Counted from the stretch's first letter, positions 33,452 through 42,779 are shown. The stretch is 64,000 nucleotides of DNA from Streptomyces sp. KL109B (GCF_030766935.1 NZ_JASERL010000004.1:372001-436000); one strand, 5' to 3'. Program-made: numbers and translations. Notes: generated from the letters alone by a model not told the origin.

Positions 33452-35713
33452 TCAAATCTTTTGAACTGCGGCGCCGGACAACCGGAAATCAAGGGCAGTA
33501 CACCGCCTACCGGCCGAAATCGTACGCACCGCCTGGCCGATCGCCCTGCGCGAACCGACCAGCACGACCAGCTTCTTGGCACGCGTGACCGCCGTATAGA
33601 GGAGATTGCGCTGGAGCATCATCCAGGCGCCGGTCGTGACGGGGATCACCACACACGGGTACTCGCTGCCCTGGGAGCGGTGGATGGTGACGGCGTAGGC
33701 GTGGGCCAGCTCGTCGAGCTCGTCGAAGTCGTAGGGGACCTCTTCGTCCTCGTCGGTCAGGACGGTGAGCTTCTGCTCCTCCGCGTCCAGGGCCGTGACG
33801 ACGCCGACCGTGCCGTTGAAGACGCCGTTCTCGCCCTTCTCGTAGTTGTTCCGGATCTGCGTGACCTTGTCGCCCACCCGGAAGACGCGGCCGCCGAAGC
33901 GCTTCTCCGGGACGTCCGGGCGGCCGGGGGTGATGGCCTGCTGGAGCAGGCCGTTGAGGTTTCCGGCGCCCGCCGGGCCGCGGTGCATGGGCGCGAGCAC
34001 CTGGACGTCGCGCCGCGGATCGAGGCCGAACTTGGCGGGGACCCGGCGGGCCGCGACGTCGACGGTGAGCCGGCCGGCCTCCTCGGTGTCGTCCTCGACG
34101 AAGAGGAAGAAGTCCTTCAGGCCCGAAGTGAGCGGATGCTGCCCGGAGTTGATGCGGTGGGCGTTCGTGACGACCCCGGACTCCTGGGCCTGCCGGAAGA
34201 TCCGCGTGAGCCGCACGGCCGGAATCGGGCTCTCCTCGGCCAGCATGTCGCGCAGCACCTCGCCCGCCCCCACGCTCGGCAGCTGGTCGACGTCCCCCAC
34301 GAACAGCAGATGCGCCCCGGGCGGCACCGCCTTCGCCAGCTTGTTGGCGAGCAGCAGGTCCAGCATGGAGGCCTCGTCGACCACGACGAGGTCGGCGTCG
34401 AGCGGCCGGTCCTTGTCGTACGCGGCGTCCCCGCCGGGCTTGAGTTCGAGGAGGCGGTGGACGGTCGAGGCCTCCGCGCCCGTGAGCTCGGCGAGGCGCT
34501 TGGCGGCGCGGCCGGTGGGCGCGGCGAGCACGACCTTGGCGCGCTTGGCGCGGGCCAGCTCCACGACGGACCGTACGGTGAACGACTTTCCGCAGCCGGG
34601 GCCGCCGGTGAGCACGGCCACCTTCTCGCTGAGCGCGAGCTTGACGGCCTCCTCCTGCTCGGGCGCGAGCTGCGCGCCCGTACGGTCGGCGAGCCAGGCG
34701 AGCGCCTTGTCCCACGCGACGTCCCGGAAGGCGGGCATCCGGTCCTCCTCCGTGCGCAGCAGCCTCGACAGCTGGGCGGAGAGGGAGAGTTCGGCACGGT
34801 GGAAGGGGACCAGGTAGATCGCGGTGACCGGCTCCCCGTCCTCGCCCGGCACCTTCTCGCGTACCACGCCCACCTCGCCCGAGTCCTCGTCGGGCAGGGC
34901 GAGTTCGGCCAGGCACTCGATGACGAGCCCGGTGTCGACCTGGAGCAGCTTCACGGCGTCGGCGATCAGCCGCTCCTCCGGGAGGAAGCAGTTTCCCTGG
35001 TCGGTGGCCTGTGAGAGGGCGTACTGGAGGCCGGCCTTGACGCGCTCGGGGCTGTCGTGCGGGATGCCGACGGACTGGGCGATGCGGTCGGCGGTGAGGA
35101 AGCCGATGCCCCAGACGTCGGCGGCGAGGCGGTACGGCTGGTTCTTCACGACGGAGATGGAGGCGTCGCCGAACTTCTTGTAGATGCGGACGGCGATGGA
35201 GGTGGACACGTCGACGCTCTGGAGGAAGACCATCACTTCCTTGATCGCCTTCTGTTCCTCCCAGGCGTCGGCGATCTTCTTCGTCCGCTTCGGGCCGAGG
35301 CCCGGCACCTCGATGAGGCGCTTCGGCTCCTGCTCGATGATGTCGAGGGTGTCGAGCCCGAAGTGCTGGGTGATGCGGTCGGCGAAGACGGGGCCGATGC
35401 CCTTGACGAGCCCGGATCCGAGGTAGCGGCGGATGCCCTGGATCGTGGCGGGGAGCATCGTCCGGTAGTTCTCGACCGTGAACTGCTTGCCGTACTGGGG
35501 ATGGGATCCCCAACGGCCCTCCATCCGCAGGGATTCGCCGACCTGCGCGCCGAGCAGCGCGCCGACGACCGTCAGCAGATCTCCGGCGCCTCTGCCGGTG
35601 TCGACCCGGCCGACGGTGTATCCCGTCTCCTCGTTGGCGTACGTGATCCGCTCGAGGACACCCTCGAGCCGGGCCATGGGCCGCGCTCCGGCGGCCGCCT
35701 GCTCCTTCGCCAT
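33452..35713 (-). CDS. recD2: RecD2-like ATP-dependent DNA helicase
   Basis: 753-residue superfamily 1B 5'-3' helicase. An N-terminal OB-like region (LERITYANEETGYTVGRV) and helix-hairpin-helix repeats (GIGPVFADRI; VPGLGPKRTKKI; VWGIGFLTADRIA) precede the motor: Walker A GGPGCGKS at about 370-377, VVVDEASM about 443-450, GDVDQLPSVG about 473-482, RIFRQAQ, then HRSQGSEYPCVVIP and LLYTAVTRAKKLVVLVG. No RecB or RecC gene is adjacent, consistent with the stand-alone RecD2 group. ATG 35713 has a weak RBS; Met 13 (35677) is an alternative start. Probable role in replication or repair. Confidence 0.93.
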   Translation of the reverse strand: MAKEQAAAGARPMARLEGVLERITYANEETGYTVGRVDTGRGAGDLLTVVGALLGAQVGESLRMEGRWGSHPQYGKQFTVENYRTMLPATIQGIRRYLGSGLVKGIGPVFADRITQHFGLDTLDIIEQEPKRLIEVPGLGPKRTKKIADAWEEQKAIKEVMVFLQSVDVSTSIAVRIYKKFGDASISVVKNQPYRLAADVWGIGFLTADRIAQSVGIPHDSPERVKAGLQYALSQATDQGNCFLPEERLIADAVKLLQVDTGLVIECLAELALPDEDSGEVGVVREKVPGEDGEPVTAIYLVPFHRAELSLSAQLSRLLRTEEDRMPAFRDVAWDKALAWLADRTGAQLAPEQEEAVKLALSEKVAVLTGGPGCGKSFTVRSVVELARAKRAKVVLAAPTGRAAKRLAELTGAEASTVHRLLELKPGGDAAYDKDRPLDADLVVVDEASMLDLLLANKLAKAVPPGAHLLFVGDVDQLPSVGAGEVLRDMLAEESPIPAVRLTRIFRQAQESGVVTNAHRINSGQHPLTSGLKDFFLFVEDDTEEAGRLTVDVAARRVPAKFGLDPRRDVQVLAPMHRGPAGAGNLNGLLQQAITPGRPDVPEKRFGGRVFRVGDKVTQIRNNYEKGENGVFNGTVGVVTALDAEEQKLTVLTDEDEEVPYDFDELDELAHAYAVTIHRSQGSEYPCVVIPVTTGAWMMLQRNLLYTAVTRAKKLVVLVGSRRAIGQAVRTISAGRRCTALDFRLSGAAVQKI

Positions 35714-35772
35714 GATCCGACGTTAGCGGCCCCCTCTGACAGTGCGGGAGCCCTGGTGCCGGGCCGGCGTCC

Positions 35773-36348
35773 TCACACCCCGCCCATCGGCTCCGGGTCG
35801 ACCCGCATCGGCGTTCCCCACACCCGTACGACCTCGTAGTCGGTGAACTCGTGGACCAGGCGGTACGCCATCGCCGCGTCCGGGCGGCGGCGCTGGGCCG
35901 CGAGGTAGAGCTCCGCCTCGCGGCGGTCGTGGCGGGGGGTGCCGCACAGCTGCCACACCTGCCCGTTCCACATCTCCGGGATCCAGCGCTGCTGGGGCTG
36001 CGGGCGGTCCTCGCGGGTGCCGTAGCGGGAGAGGACGGGGCCGCCGTCCGCGGTGGCGTGGGGGGCGGGGGCGCCGGAGATCTGGGAGCGGCGGGCCTTG
36101 CGGCGGCGGGTCTCGCAGAACAGGCACAGGTCCGGGGCGGATTCCTCGACCGGGCCGTACGGGTGTTCCTTGCAGCGGGTCGTCGGCTTCTCGCCGGAGA
36201 CGGCGTCGTCGAGCTGGTCGAGGGCGCGGGTGAGGTCGCCGCGGATCTCGTGCAGTACGTCGTCCGGGGTGTCGCCGGTGAGTTTCTCGCCGTGTTCGCC
36301 GAGTACGCGGAGGGCGCGGCCGAGTGCGGTGAGCTGCGCGTGATTCAC
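35773..36348 (-). CDS. Hypothetical protein with Cys/His cluster
   Basis: 191 residues, not recognised. The N-terminal third is helical (ALGRALRVLGEHGEKL; LTRALDQLDDAV). The middle has a possible zinc site, C-x2-H then C-x2-C (CKEHPYGP ... LCLFCETRRRK). The C-terminal third contains WIPEMWNGQVWQLCGTPRHDRREAELYLA and VHEFTDYEVVRVWGTPMRV. GTG 36348 is chosen because longer upstream frames run into the dispersed repeat at 36446-36492. It is on the same strand as recD2, 60 bp before it. Cytoplasmic, role unknown. Confidence 0.7.
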   Translation of the reverse strand: MNHAQLTALGRALRVLGEHGEKLTGDTPDDVLHEIRGDLTRALDQLDDAVSGEKPTTRCKEHPYGPVEESAPDLCLFCETRRRKARRSQISGAPAPHATADGGPVLSRYGTREDRPQPQQRWIPEMWNGQVWQLCGTPRHDRREAELYLAAQRRRPDAAMAYRLVHEFTDYEVVRVWGTPMRVDPEPMGGV

Positions 36349-36434
36349 GGTCGTGGGCTCCGTCTCCGTATCCGTTGCGGTGGGGCGCTCCCCACGATCG
36401 CACGCGGCGCTGACAATCCGGTTCGGCCTGCGCC

Positions 36435-36611
36435 GTGGTTCCGGCCACGGGGCTCCGCCCCGGACCCCGCTCCTCAAGCGCCGGAGGGGCTGGACTGCCG
36501 GCCCTTGCCGCCGATCAGGGCCAGTTGGGCCGTCAAGCCCGGTTCGGCCCATCAAGCCCCTGCGGCGCTTGAGCAGCGGGGGCCGGGGCAGAGCCCCGTG
36601 GCCGGAACCAC
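36435..36611. repeat. Inverted pair of dispersed repeats (copy d)
   Basis: 36435-36491 and 36555-36611 are 57-bp arms in opposite orientation, about 90 percent complementary, around a 63-bp loop. The similarity extends beyond the repeat core into GTGGTTCCGGCCACGG. The pair fills most of the 381-bp divergent region between the 191-residue hypothetical gene and rbsR. Nothing else is visible there except the rbs operators. Confidence 0.9.
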
Positions 36612-36670
36612 ATCCGCCGCGCCCATCACGATCGCGTCACGACCATCTCCCACCTCTTGCCACACCCCCG

Positions 36671-36706
36671 TGTAATCGATTCCAATCCCTCATGTAATCG
36701 ATTCCA
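36671..36706. promoter_or_regulatory. Duplicated LacI/RbsR operator
   Basis: TGTAATCGATTCCA occurs twice, at 36671-36684 and 36693-36706, with start-to-start spacing of 22 bp (about two helical turns). Each has a palindromic AATCGATT core. They lie 24-59 bp before the rbsR start, consistent with autoregulation of the ribose operon. Confidence 0.82.
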
Positions 36707-36729
36707 CGCAGCCACAAGGAGGTGGCGCG

Positions 36730-37758
36730 ATGGCGAGTATCAAGGATGTCGCGGCCGCGGCGGGGGTCTCCGTCGCCACGGTCTCCCGGGTCCTGAACAG
36801 TCATCCGTCCGTCAGCCCGGACGCCCGCGCACGCGTGGCCGCCGCCGTGGAATCGCTCGGCTACCGGCCCAACGCCGTGGCCCGGTCCCTGCGCACCGCG
36901 CAGACGCGGACGCTCGGGCTCGTCATCAGTGACGTGCTGAACCCGTACTTCGGGGAGCTCGCCCGCTCCGTCGAGGAGGAGGCCCGCGGGCTCGGCTACA
37001 GCGTGATCATCGGGAACGCCGACGAACGGCCCGAGCTGCAGGACCACCACGTACGGACCCTGCTCGACCGGCGGATCGATGGGCTGCTCGTGTCCCCCAC
37101 CGACGGCGCCTCGCCGCTGATGCTGGACGCCGCCCGCGCCGGTACCCCCATGGTCTTCGTCGACCGGTGGATCCCGGGCGTCGACGTCCCCGTCGTGCGC
37201 TCCGACGGGCGCGGCGCCGTGCGCGACCTCGTCGCCCACCTGCACGCGCTCGGCCACCGGCGGCTCGCGATCATCGCGGGGCCCGCCGTCACCACGACCG
37301 GCAGCGAGCGCGTCGACGCCTTCCGGGAGGCCCTCGCCTCGTACGAGATCGAGCTGCCGGACGCCTACATAGGGCAGGGCGACTTCCAGGCCGACAGCGG
37401 GCGGCGCGTGACCGAGGCGTTCCTCGATCTCCCCGAGCCGCCCGACGTCGTGTTCGCCGCCGACAACCTCATGGCCCTCGGCGCCCTCGACGCCATCCGC
37501 GCGCGCGGGCTCCGCGTCCCGCGCGACATCGCCGTCGCCGCGTTCGACGACATCCCGTGGTTCGTGCACACCGATCCGCCGATCACGGCGATCGCCCAGC
37601 CGACCAAGGACCTCGGCCGGGCCGCCGTGCGCGCCCTGGTCGACCGCATCGAGGGGCGGGTGCCCGAGTCGGTCGCCCTCCCCGCCCACCTCGTCGTACG
37701 GCGCTCCTGCGGCGAACCCCCACAGACGCCCACCTCAATGGAGAGGAGCAACGCATGA
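36730..37758 (+). CDS. rbsR: LacI-family repressor of the ribose operon
   Basis: 342 residues. HTH IKDVAAAAGVSVATVSRVLN, hinge YRPNAVARSLRTAQTRTLGLVISDVLNPYF, and an effector domain with RWIPGVDVPVVRSDGRGAV and VFAADNLMALGALDAI. ATG 36730 follows an AAGGAGG stretch. It binds most likely to the duplicated TGTAATCGATTCCA sites just upstream. The stop codon overlaps the rbsA start (ATGA), making it the first gene of the ribose operon. The symbol is assigned from operon context. Confidence 0.9.
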   Translation: MASIKDVAAAAGVSVATVSRVLNSHPSVSPDARARVAAAVESLGYRPNAVARSLRTAQTRTLGLVISDVLNPYFGELARSVEEEARGLGYSVIIGNADERPELQDHHVRTLLDRRIDGLLVSPTDGASPLMLDAARAGTPMVFVDRWIPGVDVPVVRSDGRGAVRDLVAHLHALGHRRLAIIAGPAVTTTGSERVDAFREALASYEIELPDAYIGQGDFQADSGRRVTEAFLDLPEPPDVVFAADNLMALGALDAIRARGLRVPRDIAVAAFDDIPWFVHTDPPITAIAQPTKDLGRAAVRALVDRIEGRVPESVALPAHLVVRRSCGEPPQTPTSMERSNA

Positions 37759-39302
37759 GCAGCTCAAGCGAGTTGCTGCGTATCGAAGGAATACGGAAGA
37801 CCTTCCCCGGCGTGGTCGCGCTCGACAGCGTCGACTTCGATCTGCGCCGCGGGGAGGTGCACGTCCTGCTCGGTGAGAACGGGGCCGGCAAGAGCACGCT
37901 GATCAAGATGCTCTCCGGCGCCTACACGCCCGACGAGGGCCGCATCACCGTAGGCGGCGAGCAGGTCCGTATCCACGGCGCGCAGGACGCCGAACGGCTC
38001 GGCATCGCGACGATCTATCAGGAGTTCAATCTCGTTCCCGATCTGACCGTCGCCGAGAACATCTTCCTGGGGCGGCAGCCGCGGCGGTTCGGGCTCGTCG
38101 ACCGGAAGAAGATGGAGAGCGACGCCGAGGCGCTCCTCGCGCGCGTGGGCGTGAACGTGTCGCCACGCGCGCGTGTACGCGAACTGGGCATCGCCCGGCT
38201 CCAGATGGTCGAGATCGCGAAGGCGCTCAGCCTCGACGCGCGCGTGCTCATCATGGACGAGCCGACCGCCGTGCTCACCTCCGAGGAGGTCGAGAAGCTG
38301 TTCGCGATCGTGCGGCAGCTGCGTGCGGACGGTGTCGGGGTTGTTTTTATTACGCATCACCTTGAGGAGATCGCTGCCCTCGGTGACCGGGTGACCGTCA
38401 TCCGCGACGGGCGGAGTGTGGGTCAGGTGCCCGCCTCCACCCCGGAGGACGAGCTCGTACGCCTCATGGTCGGCCGCTCCATCGACCAGCAGTACCCGCG
38501 CGAGCGCCCGGACTCCGCCACCCAGGGCACCGGCAGCGCGCTGCTGAAGGTCGAAGGGCTGACCCGGGACGGCGTCTTCCACGACGTCGGCTTCGAGGTG
38601 CGGGCCGGGGAGGTCGTCGGCATCGCCGGGCTCGTCGGGGCGGGACGTACCGAGGTCGTACGGGCCGTCTTCGGGGCCGATCCGTACGACAAGGGGTCGG
38701 TGGAGGTCGCGGGCACCGCGCTCCCCCGGCACGACGTCATCGCCGCCATGGCCGCGGGCGTCGGGCTCGTCCCCGAGGACCGCAAGGGGCAGGGGCTCGT
38801 ACTCGACCAGTCGGTGGAGGAGAACCTCGGGCTCGTCACCCTGCGGGCCGCCACCCGTGCCGGGTTCGTGGACCGACAGGGGCAGCACACCGCGGCCGAG
38901 CGGATCGCGAAGCAACTCGGCGTCCGGATGGCCGGGTTGGGGCAGCACGTGCGCACCCTCTCCGGCGGCAACCAGCAGAAGGTCGTCATCGGCAAGTGGC
39001 TGCTCGCCGACATCAAGGTGCTGATCCTCGACGAGCCGACGCGCGGCATCGACGTCGGCGCGAAGGTCGAGATCTACCAGCTCATCAACGAGCTGACGGC
39101 CGCGGGGCACGCCGTGCTCATGATCTCCAGTGATCTCCCCGAAGTCCTCGGCATGAGCGACCGGGTCCTTGTGATGGCGCAGGGACGCATCGCCGGTGAA
39201 CTCGCCGCCGAGGACGCCACGCAGGACTCCGTGATGGCCCTCGCCGTCAGCAACACCCCGACCCTCGAGGAGGAGGGCTCCCGTGACCTCGACAAGCACT
39301 GA
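37755..39302 (+). CDS. rbsA: Ribose ABC transporter ATP-binding protein
   Basis: 515-residue duplicated ATPase of the CUT2 sugar class. The N-terminal half has an intact Walker A (GENGAGKST), Walker B (VLIMDEPTAVL) and the degenerate signature region. The C-terminal half has the altered P-loop region GLVGAGRTE, TLSGGNQQKVVIGKWL and ILDEPTRGIDVGAKVEIY, typical of RbsA/MglA. It powers the fused permease/binding protein encoded next, which begins 20 bp inside this gene's end. ATG 37755 overlaps the rbsR stop. Confidence 0.94.
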   Translation: MSSSSELLRIEGIRKTFPGVVALDSVDFDLRRGEVHVLLGENGAGKSTLIKMLSGAYTPDEGRITVGGEQVRIHGAQDAERLGIATIYQEFNLVPDLTVAENIFLGRQPRRFGLVDRKKMESDAEALLARVGVNVSPRARVRELGIARLQMVEIAKALSLDARVLIMDEPTAVLTSEEVEKLFAIVRQLRADGVGVVFITHHLEEIAALGDRVTVIRDGRSVGQVPASTPEDELVRLMVGRSIDQQYPRERPDSATQGTGSALLKVEGLTRDGVFHDVGFEVRAGEVVGIAGLVGAGRTEVVRAVFGADPYDKGSVEVAGTALPRHDVIAAMAAGVGLVPEDRKGQGLVLDQSVEENLGLVTLRAATRAGFVDRQGQHTAAERIAKQLGVRMAGLGQHVRTLSGGNQQKVVIGKWLLADIKVLILDEPTRGIDVGAKVEIYQLINELTAAGHAVLMISSDLPEVLGMSDRVLVMAQGRIAGELAAEDATQDSVMALAVSNTPTLEEEGSRDLDKH

Positions 39303-41256
39303 CACGCTCAAGAACGGCAAGGCCGGCACCCAGGCCAAGAACGGCGGGGGCCTGCTGAGACTGCTCCTCGACAACGGCGCGCTCACCGCGCTCGTCGTCC
39401 TGGTCATCGCCATGTCGCTGATGTCCGGCGACTTCCTGACCACCCAGAACCTGCTGAACGTCGGCGTGCAGGCGGCCGTCACCGCGATCCTCGCGTTCGG
39501 CGTCACCTTCGTCATCGTCTCGGCGGGCATCGACCTGTCGGTGGGTTCGGTGGCCGCGCTGTCCGCGACCGTCCTCGCGTGGGCGGCCACGAGCGAGGGC
39601 GTGCCGGTCGCGATAGCCGTGCTGCTCGCCGTCGTCACGGGTATCGCCTGCGGCTTCGTCAACGGCCTGCTCATCTCGTACGGGAAGCTGCCGCCGTTCA
39701 TCGCGACGCTGGCGATGCTGTCGGTGGGGCGCGGGCTCTCGCTCGTCATCTCGCAGGGGTCGCCGATTCCGTTCCCCGATTCCGTGTCCAAGCTGGGTGA
39801 CACGCTCGGGGGCTGGCTGCCGGTGCCGGTCATCGTGATGGTCGTCATCGGGATCGTCACCGCGGTGATCCTCGGGCGTACGTTCATCGGGCGGTCCATG
39901 TACGCGATCGGCGGCAACGAGGAGGCCGCCCGGCTCTCCGGCCTGCGCGTCAAGCGGCAGAAGCTCGTCATCTACGGTCTGTCCGGGCTGTTCGCCGCCG
40001 TCGCGGGCATCGTGCTCGCCTCCCGGCTCGCCTCCGCGCAGCCGCAGGCCGCGAACGGCTATGAGCTGGACGCCATCGCCGCCGTCGTCATCGGCGGCGC
40101 CTCGCTCGCCGGTGGTACGGGCAAGGCGTCGGGCACGTTCATCGGCGCGCTGATCCTCGCCGTGCTCCGCAACGGCCTCAACCTCCTTTCGGTGTCCGCC
40201 TTCTGGCAGCAGGTCGTCATCGGCGTCGTCATCGCGCTCGCCGTGCTCCTCGACACCGCGCGCCGCAAGGCGGGCGCTCAGCCGGCCGCCGCGGGAGCGG
40301 GTGCCGGGACCGGTGGTCCCAAGCAGCGGATGCAGTACGTGATCGCGGCCGTCGTCGCCATCGCGATCGTCGGCGGGCTCGCCGTGTGGAACAACACCGG
40401 GGGCTCCGGCGGCAAGAAGGACCTGAAGCTCGGCATGGCCGTCTCCACGCTCAACAACCCGTTCTTCACGGAGATGCGGGCGGGCGCCCAGGCCGAGGCG
40501 AAGAAGCAGGGCGTCGAGCTGACCGTCACCGACGCGCAGAACGACGCCTCGCAGCAGGCCAACCAGCTGCAGAACTTCACGAGCGAGGGCATGAGCGCCA
40601 TGATCGTGAACCCGGTCGACTCCGACGCCGTCGGCCCGTCCGTGCGCACCGCCAACGACGCCGACATCCCGGTCGTCGCCGCCGACCGCGGCGTCAACAA
40701 GGCGAAGGCCGCGACCCTCGTCGCCTCCGACAACGTCGCGGGCGGCAAGAAGGCCGCGAAGATCATGGCGGACAAGCTGGGCGGCAAGGGCAAGATCGCG
40801 GTGCTCCAGGGGCAGGCCGGTACGTCCGCCAGCCGTGAGCGCGGCGCCGGTTTCGCCGCCGGGATGAAGAACTACCCCGGCATCAAGGTCGTCGCCAAGC
40901 AGCCCGCGGACTTCGACCGCACCAAGGGCCTGGACGTCATGACGAACATGCTCCAGTCGCACCCCGACGTCGACGGCGTCTTCGCCGAGAACGACGAGAT
41001 GGCGCTCGGCGCGATCAAGGCGCTCGGCTCCAAGGCCGGCAAGTCCGTCCCCGTCATCGGCTTCGACGGCACCCCCGACGGCTTCAAGGCCGTCAAGGCG
41101 GGCACGCTGTACGCCTCCGTGGCCCAGCAGCCGCGCGAGCTCGGGAAGATGGCCGTGCAGAACGCGATCAAGGCGGCGAAGGACGACAAGATCTCCTCGG
41201 CCGTGAAGGTGCCGGTGAAGGTCGTCACGGCGAAGAACGTCGCCGACTTCAAGTGA
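39283..41256 (+). CDS. rbsC: Fused ribose permease (RbsC) and substrate-binding protein (RbsB)
   Basis: 657 residues in one chain. About 25-325 is an RbsC-type permease (FGVTFVIVSAGIDLSVGSVAALS; AIGGNEEAARLSGL; ASLAGGTGKASGTFIGALI). About 351-372 is an extra membrane segment after an Ala/Gly linker. About 380-657 is an RbsB-type periplasmic binding domain (LGMAVSTLNNPFFTEMRAGAQ; AADRGVNKAKAATLVASDN; FAENDEMALGAIKAL; PVIGFDGTPDGFKAV). The binding protein is thus tethered to its channel. I recall a comparable bifunctional protein annotated in S. coelicolor. GTG start 39283, RBS GAGGAGGAGGG. Confidence 0.93.
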   Translation: MTSTSTDTLKNGKAGTQAKNGGGLLRLLLDNGALTALVVLVIAMSLMSGDFLTTQNLLNVGVQAAVTAILAFGVTFVIVSAGIDLSVGSVAALSATVLAWAATSEGVPVAIAVLLAVVTGIACGFVNGLLISYGKLPPFIATLAMLSVGRGLSLVISQGSPIPFPDSVSKLGDTLGGWLPVPVIVMVVIGIVTAVILGRTFIGRSMYAIGGNEEAARLSGLRVKRQKLVIYGLSGLFAAVAGIVLASRLASAQPQAANGYELDAIAAVVIGGASLAGGTGKASGTFIGALILAVLRNGLNLLSVSAFWQQVVIGVVIALAVLLDTARRKAGAQPAAAGAGAGTGGPKQRMQYVIAAVVAIAIVGGLAVWNNTGGSGGKKDLKLGMAVSTLNNPFFTEMRAGAQAEAKKQGVELTVTDAQNDASQQANQLQNFTSEGMSAMIVNPVDSDAVGPSVRTANDADIPVVAADRGVNKAKAATLVASDNVAGGKKAAKIMADKLGGKGKIAVLQGQAGTSASRERGAGFAAGMKNYPGIKVVAKQPADFDRTKGLDVMTNMLQSHPDVDGVFAENDEMALGAIKALGSKAGKSVPVIGFDGTPDGFKAVKAGTLYASVAQQPRELGKMAVQNAIKAAKDDKISSAVKVPVKVVTAKNVADFK

Positions 41257-41314
41257 CGGGACGCGGAGCCACGCACTCGTACCCTTTGCCGTGACGTACG
41301 AAGAAAGGCACAGC

Positions 41315-42214
41315 ATGAACACGTACGACCTCCTTGTCGTGGGGTCGGCCAATGCCGACCTGGTGGTGGGCGTCGACCGGCGGCCCGGCGCGGGCGAGAC
41401 CGTTCTCGGCTCCGACCTGACGACCCATCCCGGCGGCAAGGGCGCCAACCAGGCGGTCGCCGCCGCCCGGTTGGGGGCGCGTACGGCGCTGCTCGCGCGG
41501 GTCGGCGACGACGGGCACGGCAGGCTGCTGCGCGAGTCGATGGAGGCGGCGGGCGTGGACACGTCCGGCGTGCTGGTCGGCGGGGCGCCCACGGGCGTCG
41601 CGCTGATCACCGTCGACCCGACGGGGGACAACTCGATCGTGGTCTCGCCGGGCGCCAACGGGCGGCTCACGCCCGCGGACGTACGGGCGGCGGGCGAGCT
41701 GTTCGCGGGCGCGCGCGTCGTCTCGATGATGCTGGAGATCCCCCTGGAGACGGTCGCCGAGGTGGCCCGCTCGCTCTCCGAGGGCGCCCGCCTCGTCCTC
41801 AACCCCTCGCCGCCCGCCCCGCTCCCCGACGAGGTGCTCGCGGCCTGCGACCCGCTGATCGTCAACGAGCACGAGGCGAAGGTCATCGCGGGCGAGGAGC
41901 TGGGCGGCGACGCCGAGGACTGGGCGCGCCACCTGCTCTCCCTCGGCCCGCGCTCGGTCGTGATCACGCTCGGCGCGGACGGCGCGCTCGTCGCGGACGC
42001 GGCGGGCTCGCGGCGGGTGCCCGCGGTCAAGGTGAAGGCCGTCGACACGACCGGCGCCGGTGACGCGTTCACGGCGGCGCTCGCGTGGCGGCTCGGCACC
42101 GGTGAGTCGCTCGCCGAGGCCGCCGCCTACGCCGCGAAGGTCGGCGCCGCCGCGGTGACGAAGGAGGGCGCGCAGGCGTCGTACCCGAGCGCGGAGGAGG
42201 TCGCGTCGCTGTGA
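41315..42214 (+). CDS. rbsK: Ribokinase
   Basis: 299-residue PfkB-family kinase that phosphorylates D-ribose at O5. Motifs: VVGSANADLVVGVDRRPGAGE, HPGGKGANQAVAAARLG, LIVNEHEAKVIAG and the catalytic DTTGAGDAFTAALAWRL (Asp base). ATG 41315 (MNTYDLL) is preceded by GAAAGG. It is followed by rbsD with a GTGA overlap, and lies 58 bp after the transporter fusion. Confidence 0.95.
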   Translation: MNTYDLLVVGSANADLVVGVDRRPGAGETVLGSDLTTHPGGKGANQAVAAARLGARTALLARVGDDGHGRLLRESMEAAGVDTSGVLVGGAPTGVALITVDPTGDNSIVVSPGANGRLTPADVRAAGELFAGARVVSMMLEIPLETVAEVARSLSEGARLVLNPSPPAPLPDEVLAACDPLIVNEHEAKVIAGEELGGDAEDWARHLLSLGPRSVVITLGADGALVADAAGSRRVPAVKVKAVDTTGAGDAFTAALAWRLGTGESLAEAAAYAAKVGAAAVTKEGAQASYPSAEEVASL

Positions 42215-42600
42215 AGAAGGCCGGGATACTCAACCGTCATCTGGCGGGCGCCCTCGCCGAGTTGGGGCACGGCGACGGGGTGCTCGTGTGCGACGCGGGC
42301 ATGCCGATCCCGGCGGGGCCGCGCGTCGTGGACCTCGCCTTCCGGGCCGGGGTGCCGTCGTTCGCGGAGGTCCTCGACGGGCTGCTCGACGAGCTGGTCG
42401 TGGAGGCCTCGACGGCGGCCCGCGAGGTCAAGGACGCCAACCCGGACACCGCCGAACTGCTGGCCGACCGCCTGTCGCCGCTCGGGTTCGTCACGCACGA
42501 GGAGCTGAAGGCGCTGTCCTCGACGGCGCGGCTCGTCGTGCGGACGGGAGAGGCGCGCCCGTACGCGAACGTACTGCTGCGCTGCGGGGTCTTCTTCTGA
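42211..42600 (+). CDS. rbsD: D-ribose pyranase
   Basis: 129-residue enzyme interconverting ribopyranose and ribofuranose so that ribokinase gets its substrate. Family motifs: ILNRHLAGALAELGHGDGVLVCDAGMPIP (His and Asp), VVDLAFRAGVPSF and the C-terminal VVRTGEARPYANVLLRCGVFF, all standard for RbsD. GTG 42211 overlaps the rbsK stop. It closes the operon just before a 14-bp perfect hairpin. Confidence 0.95.
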   Translation: MKKAGILNRHLAGALAELGHGDGVLVCDAGMPIPAGPRVVDLAFRAGVPSFAEVLDGLLDELVVEASTAAREVKDANPDTAELLADRLSPLGFVTHEELKALSSTARLVVRTGEARPYANVLLRCGVFF

Positions 42601-42630
42601 CCGACGGGACGGACGGTACGGAAAGTGCTG

Positions 42631-42662
42631 CGAGGGGCCCGGTCCGCTGACCGGGCCCCTCG
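42631..42662 (+). terminator. Terminator hairpin after the ribose operon
   Basis: CGAGGGGCCCGGTC (42631-42644), loop CGCT, GACCGGGCCCCTCG (42649-42662): a perfect 14-bp stem 31 bp past the rbsD stop. Confidence 0.82.
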
Positions 42663-42779
42663 GGCTCTCCCCCTCCTGCGCCGGAACCCCCGATCCCCCC
42701 AGATCCCCCTCCCAGGTGTTCCGACATCAGGTACGACACCCGGGCCGCGCGGAGGGTTGTACGGGGCCGCGAAGAAAAC

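Noticed and set aside
36349..36555. N-terminal extension of the 191-residue hypothetical protein
   Set aside because: The extra codons are a translation of the dispersed repeat and a better-placed GTG with upstream GGAG exists at 36348.
39247..42099. 950-codon minus-strand frame across the ribose operon
   Set aside because: Shadow of rbsC/rbsB and rbsK; composition is the complement of their codons.
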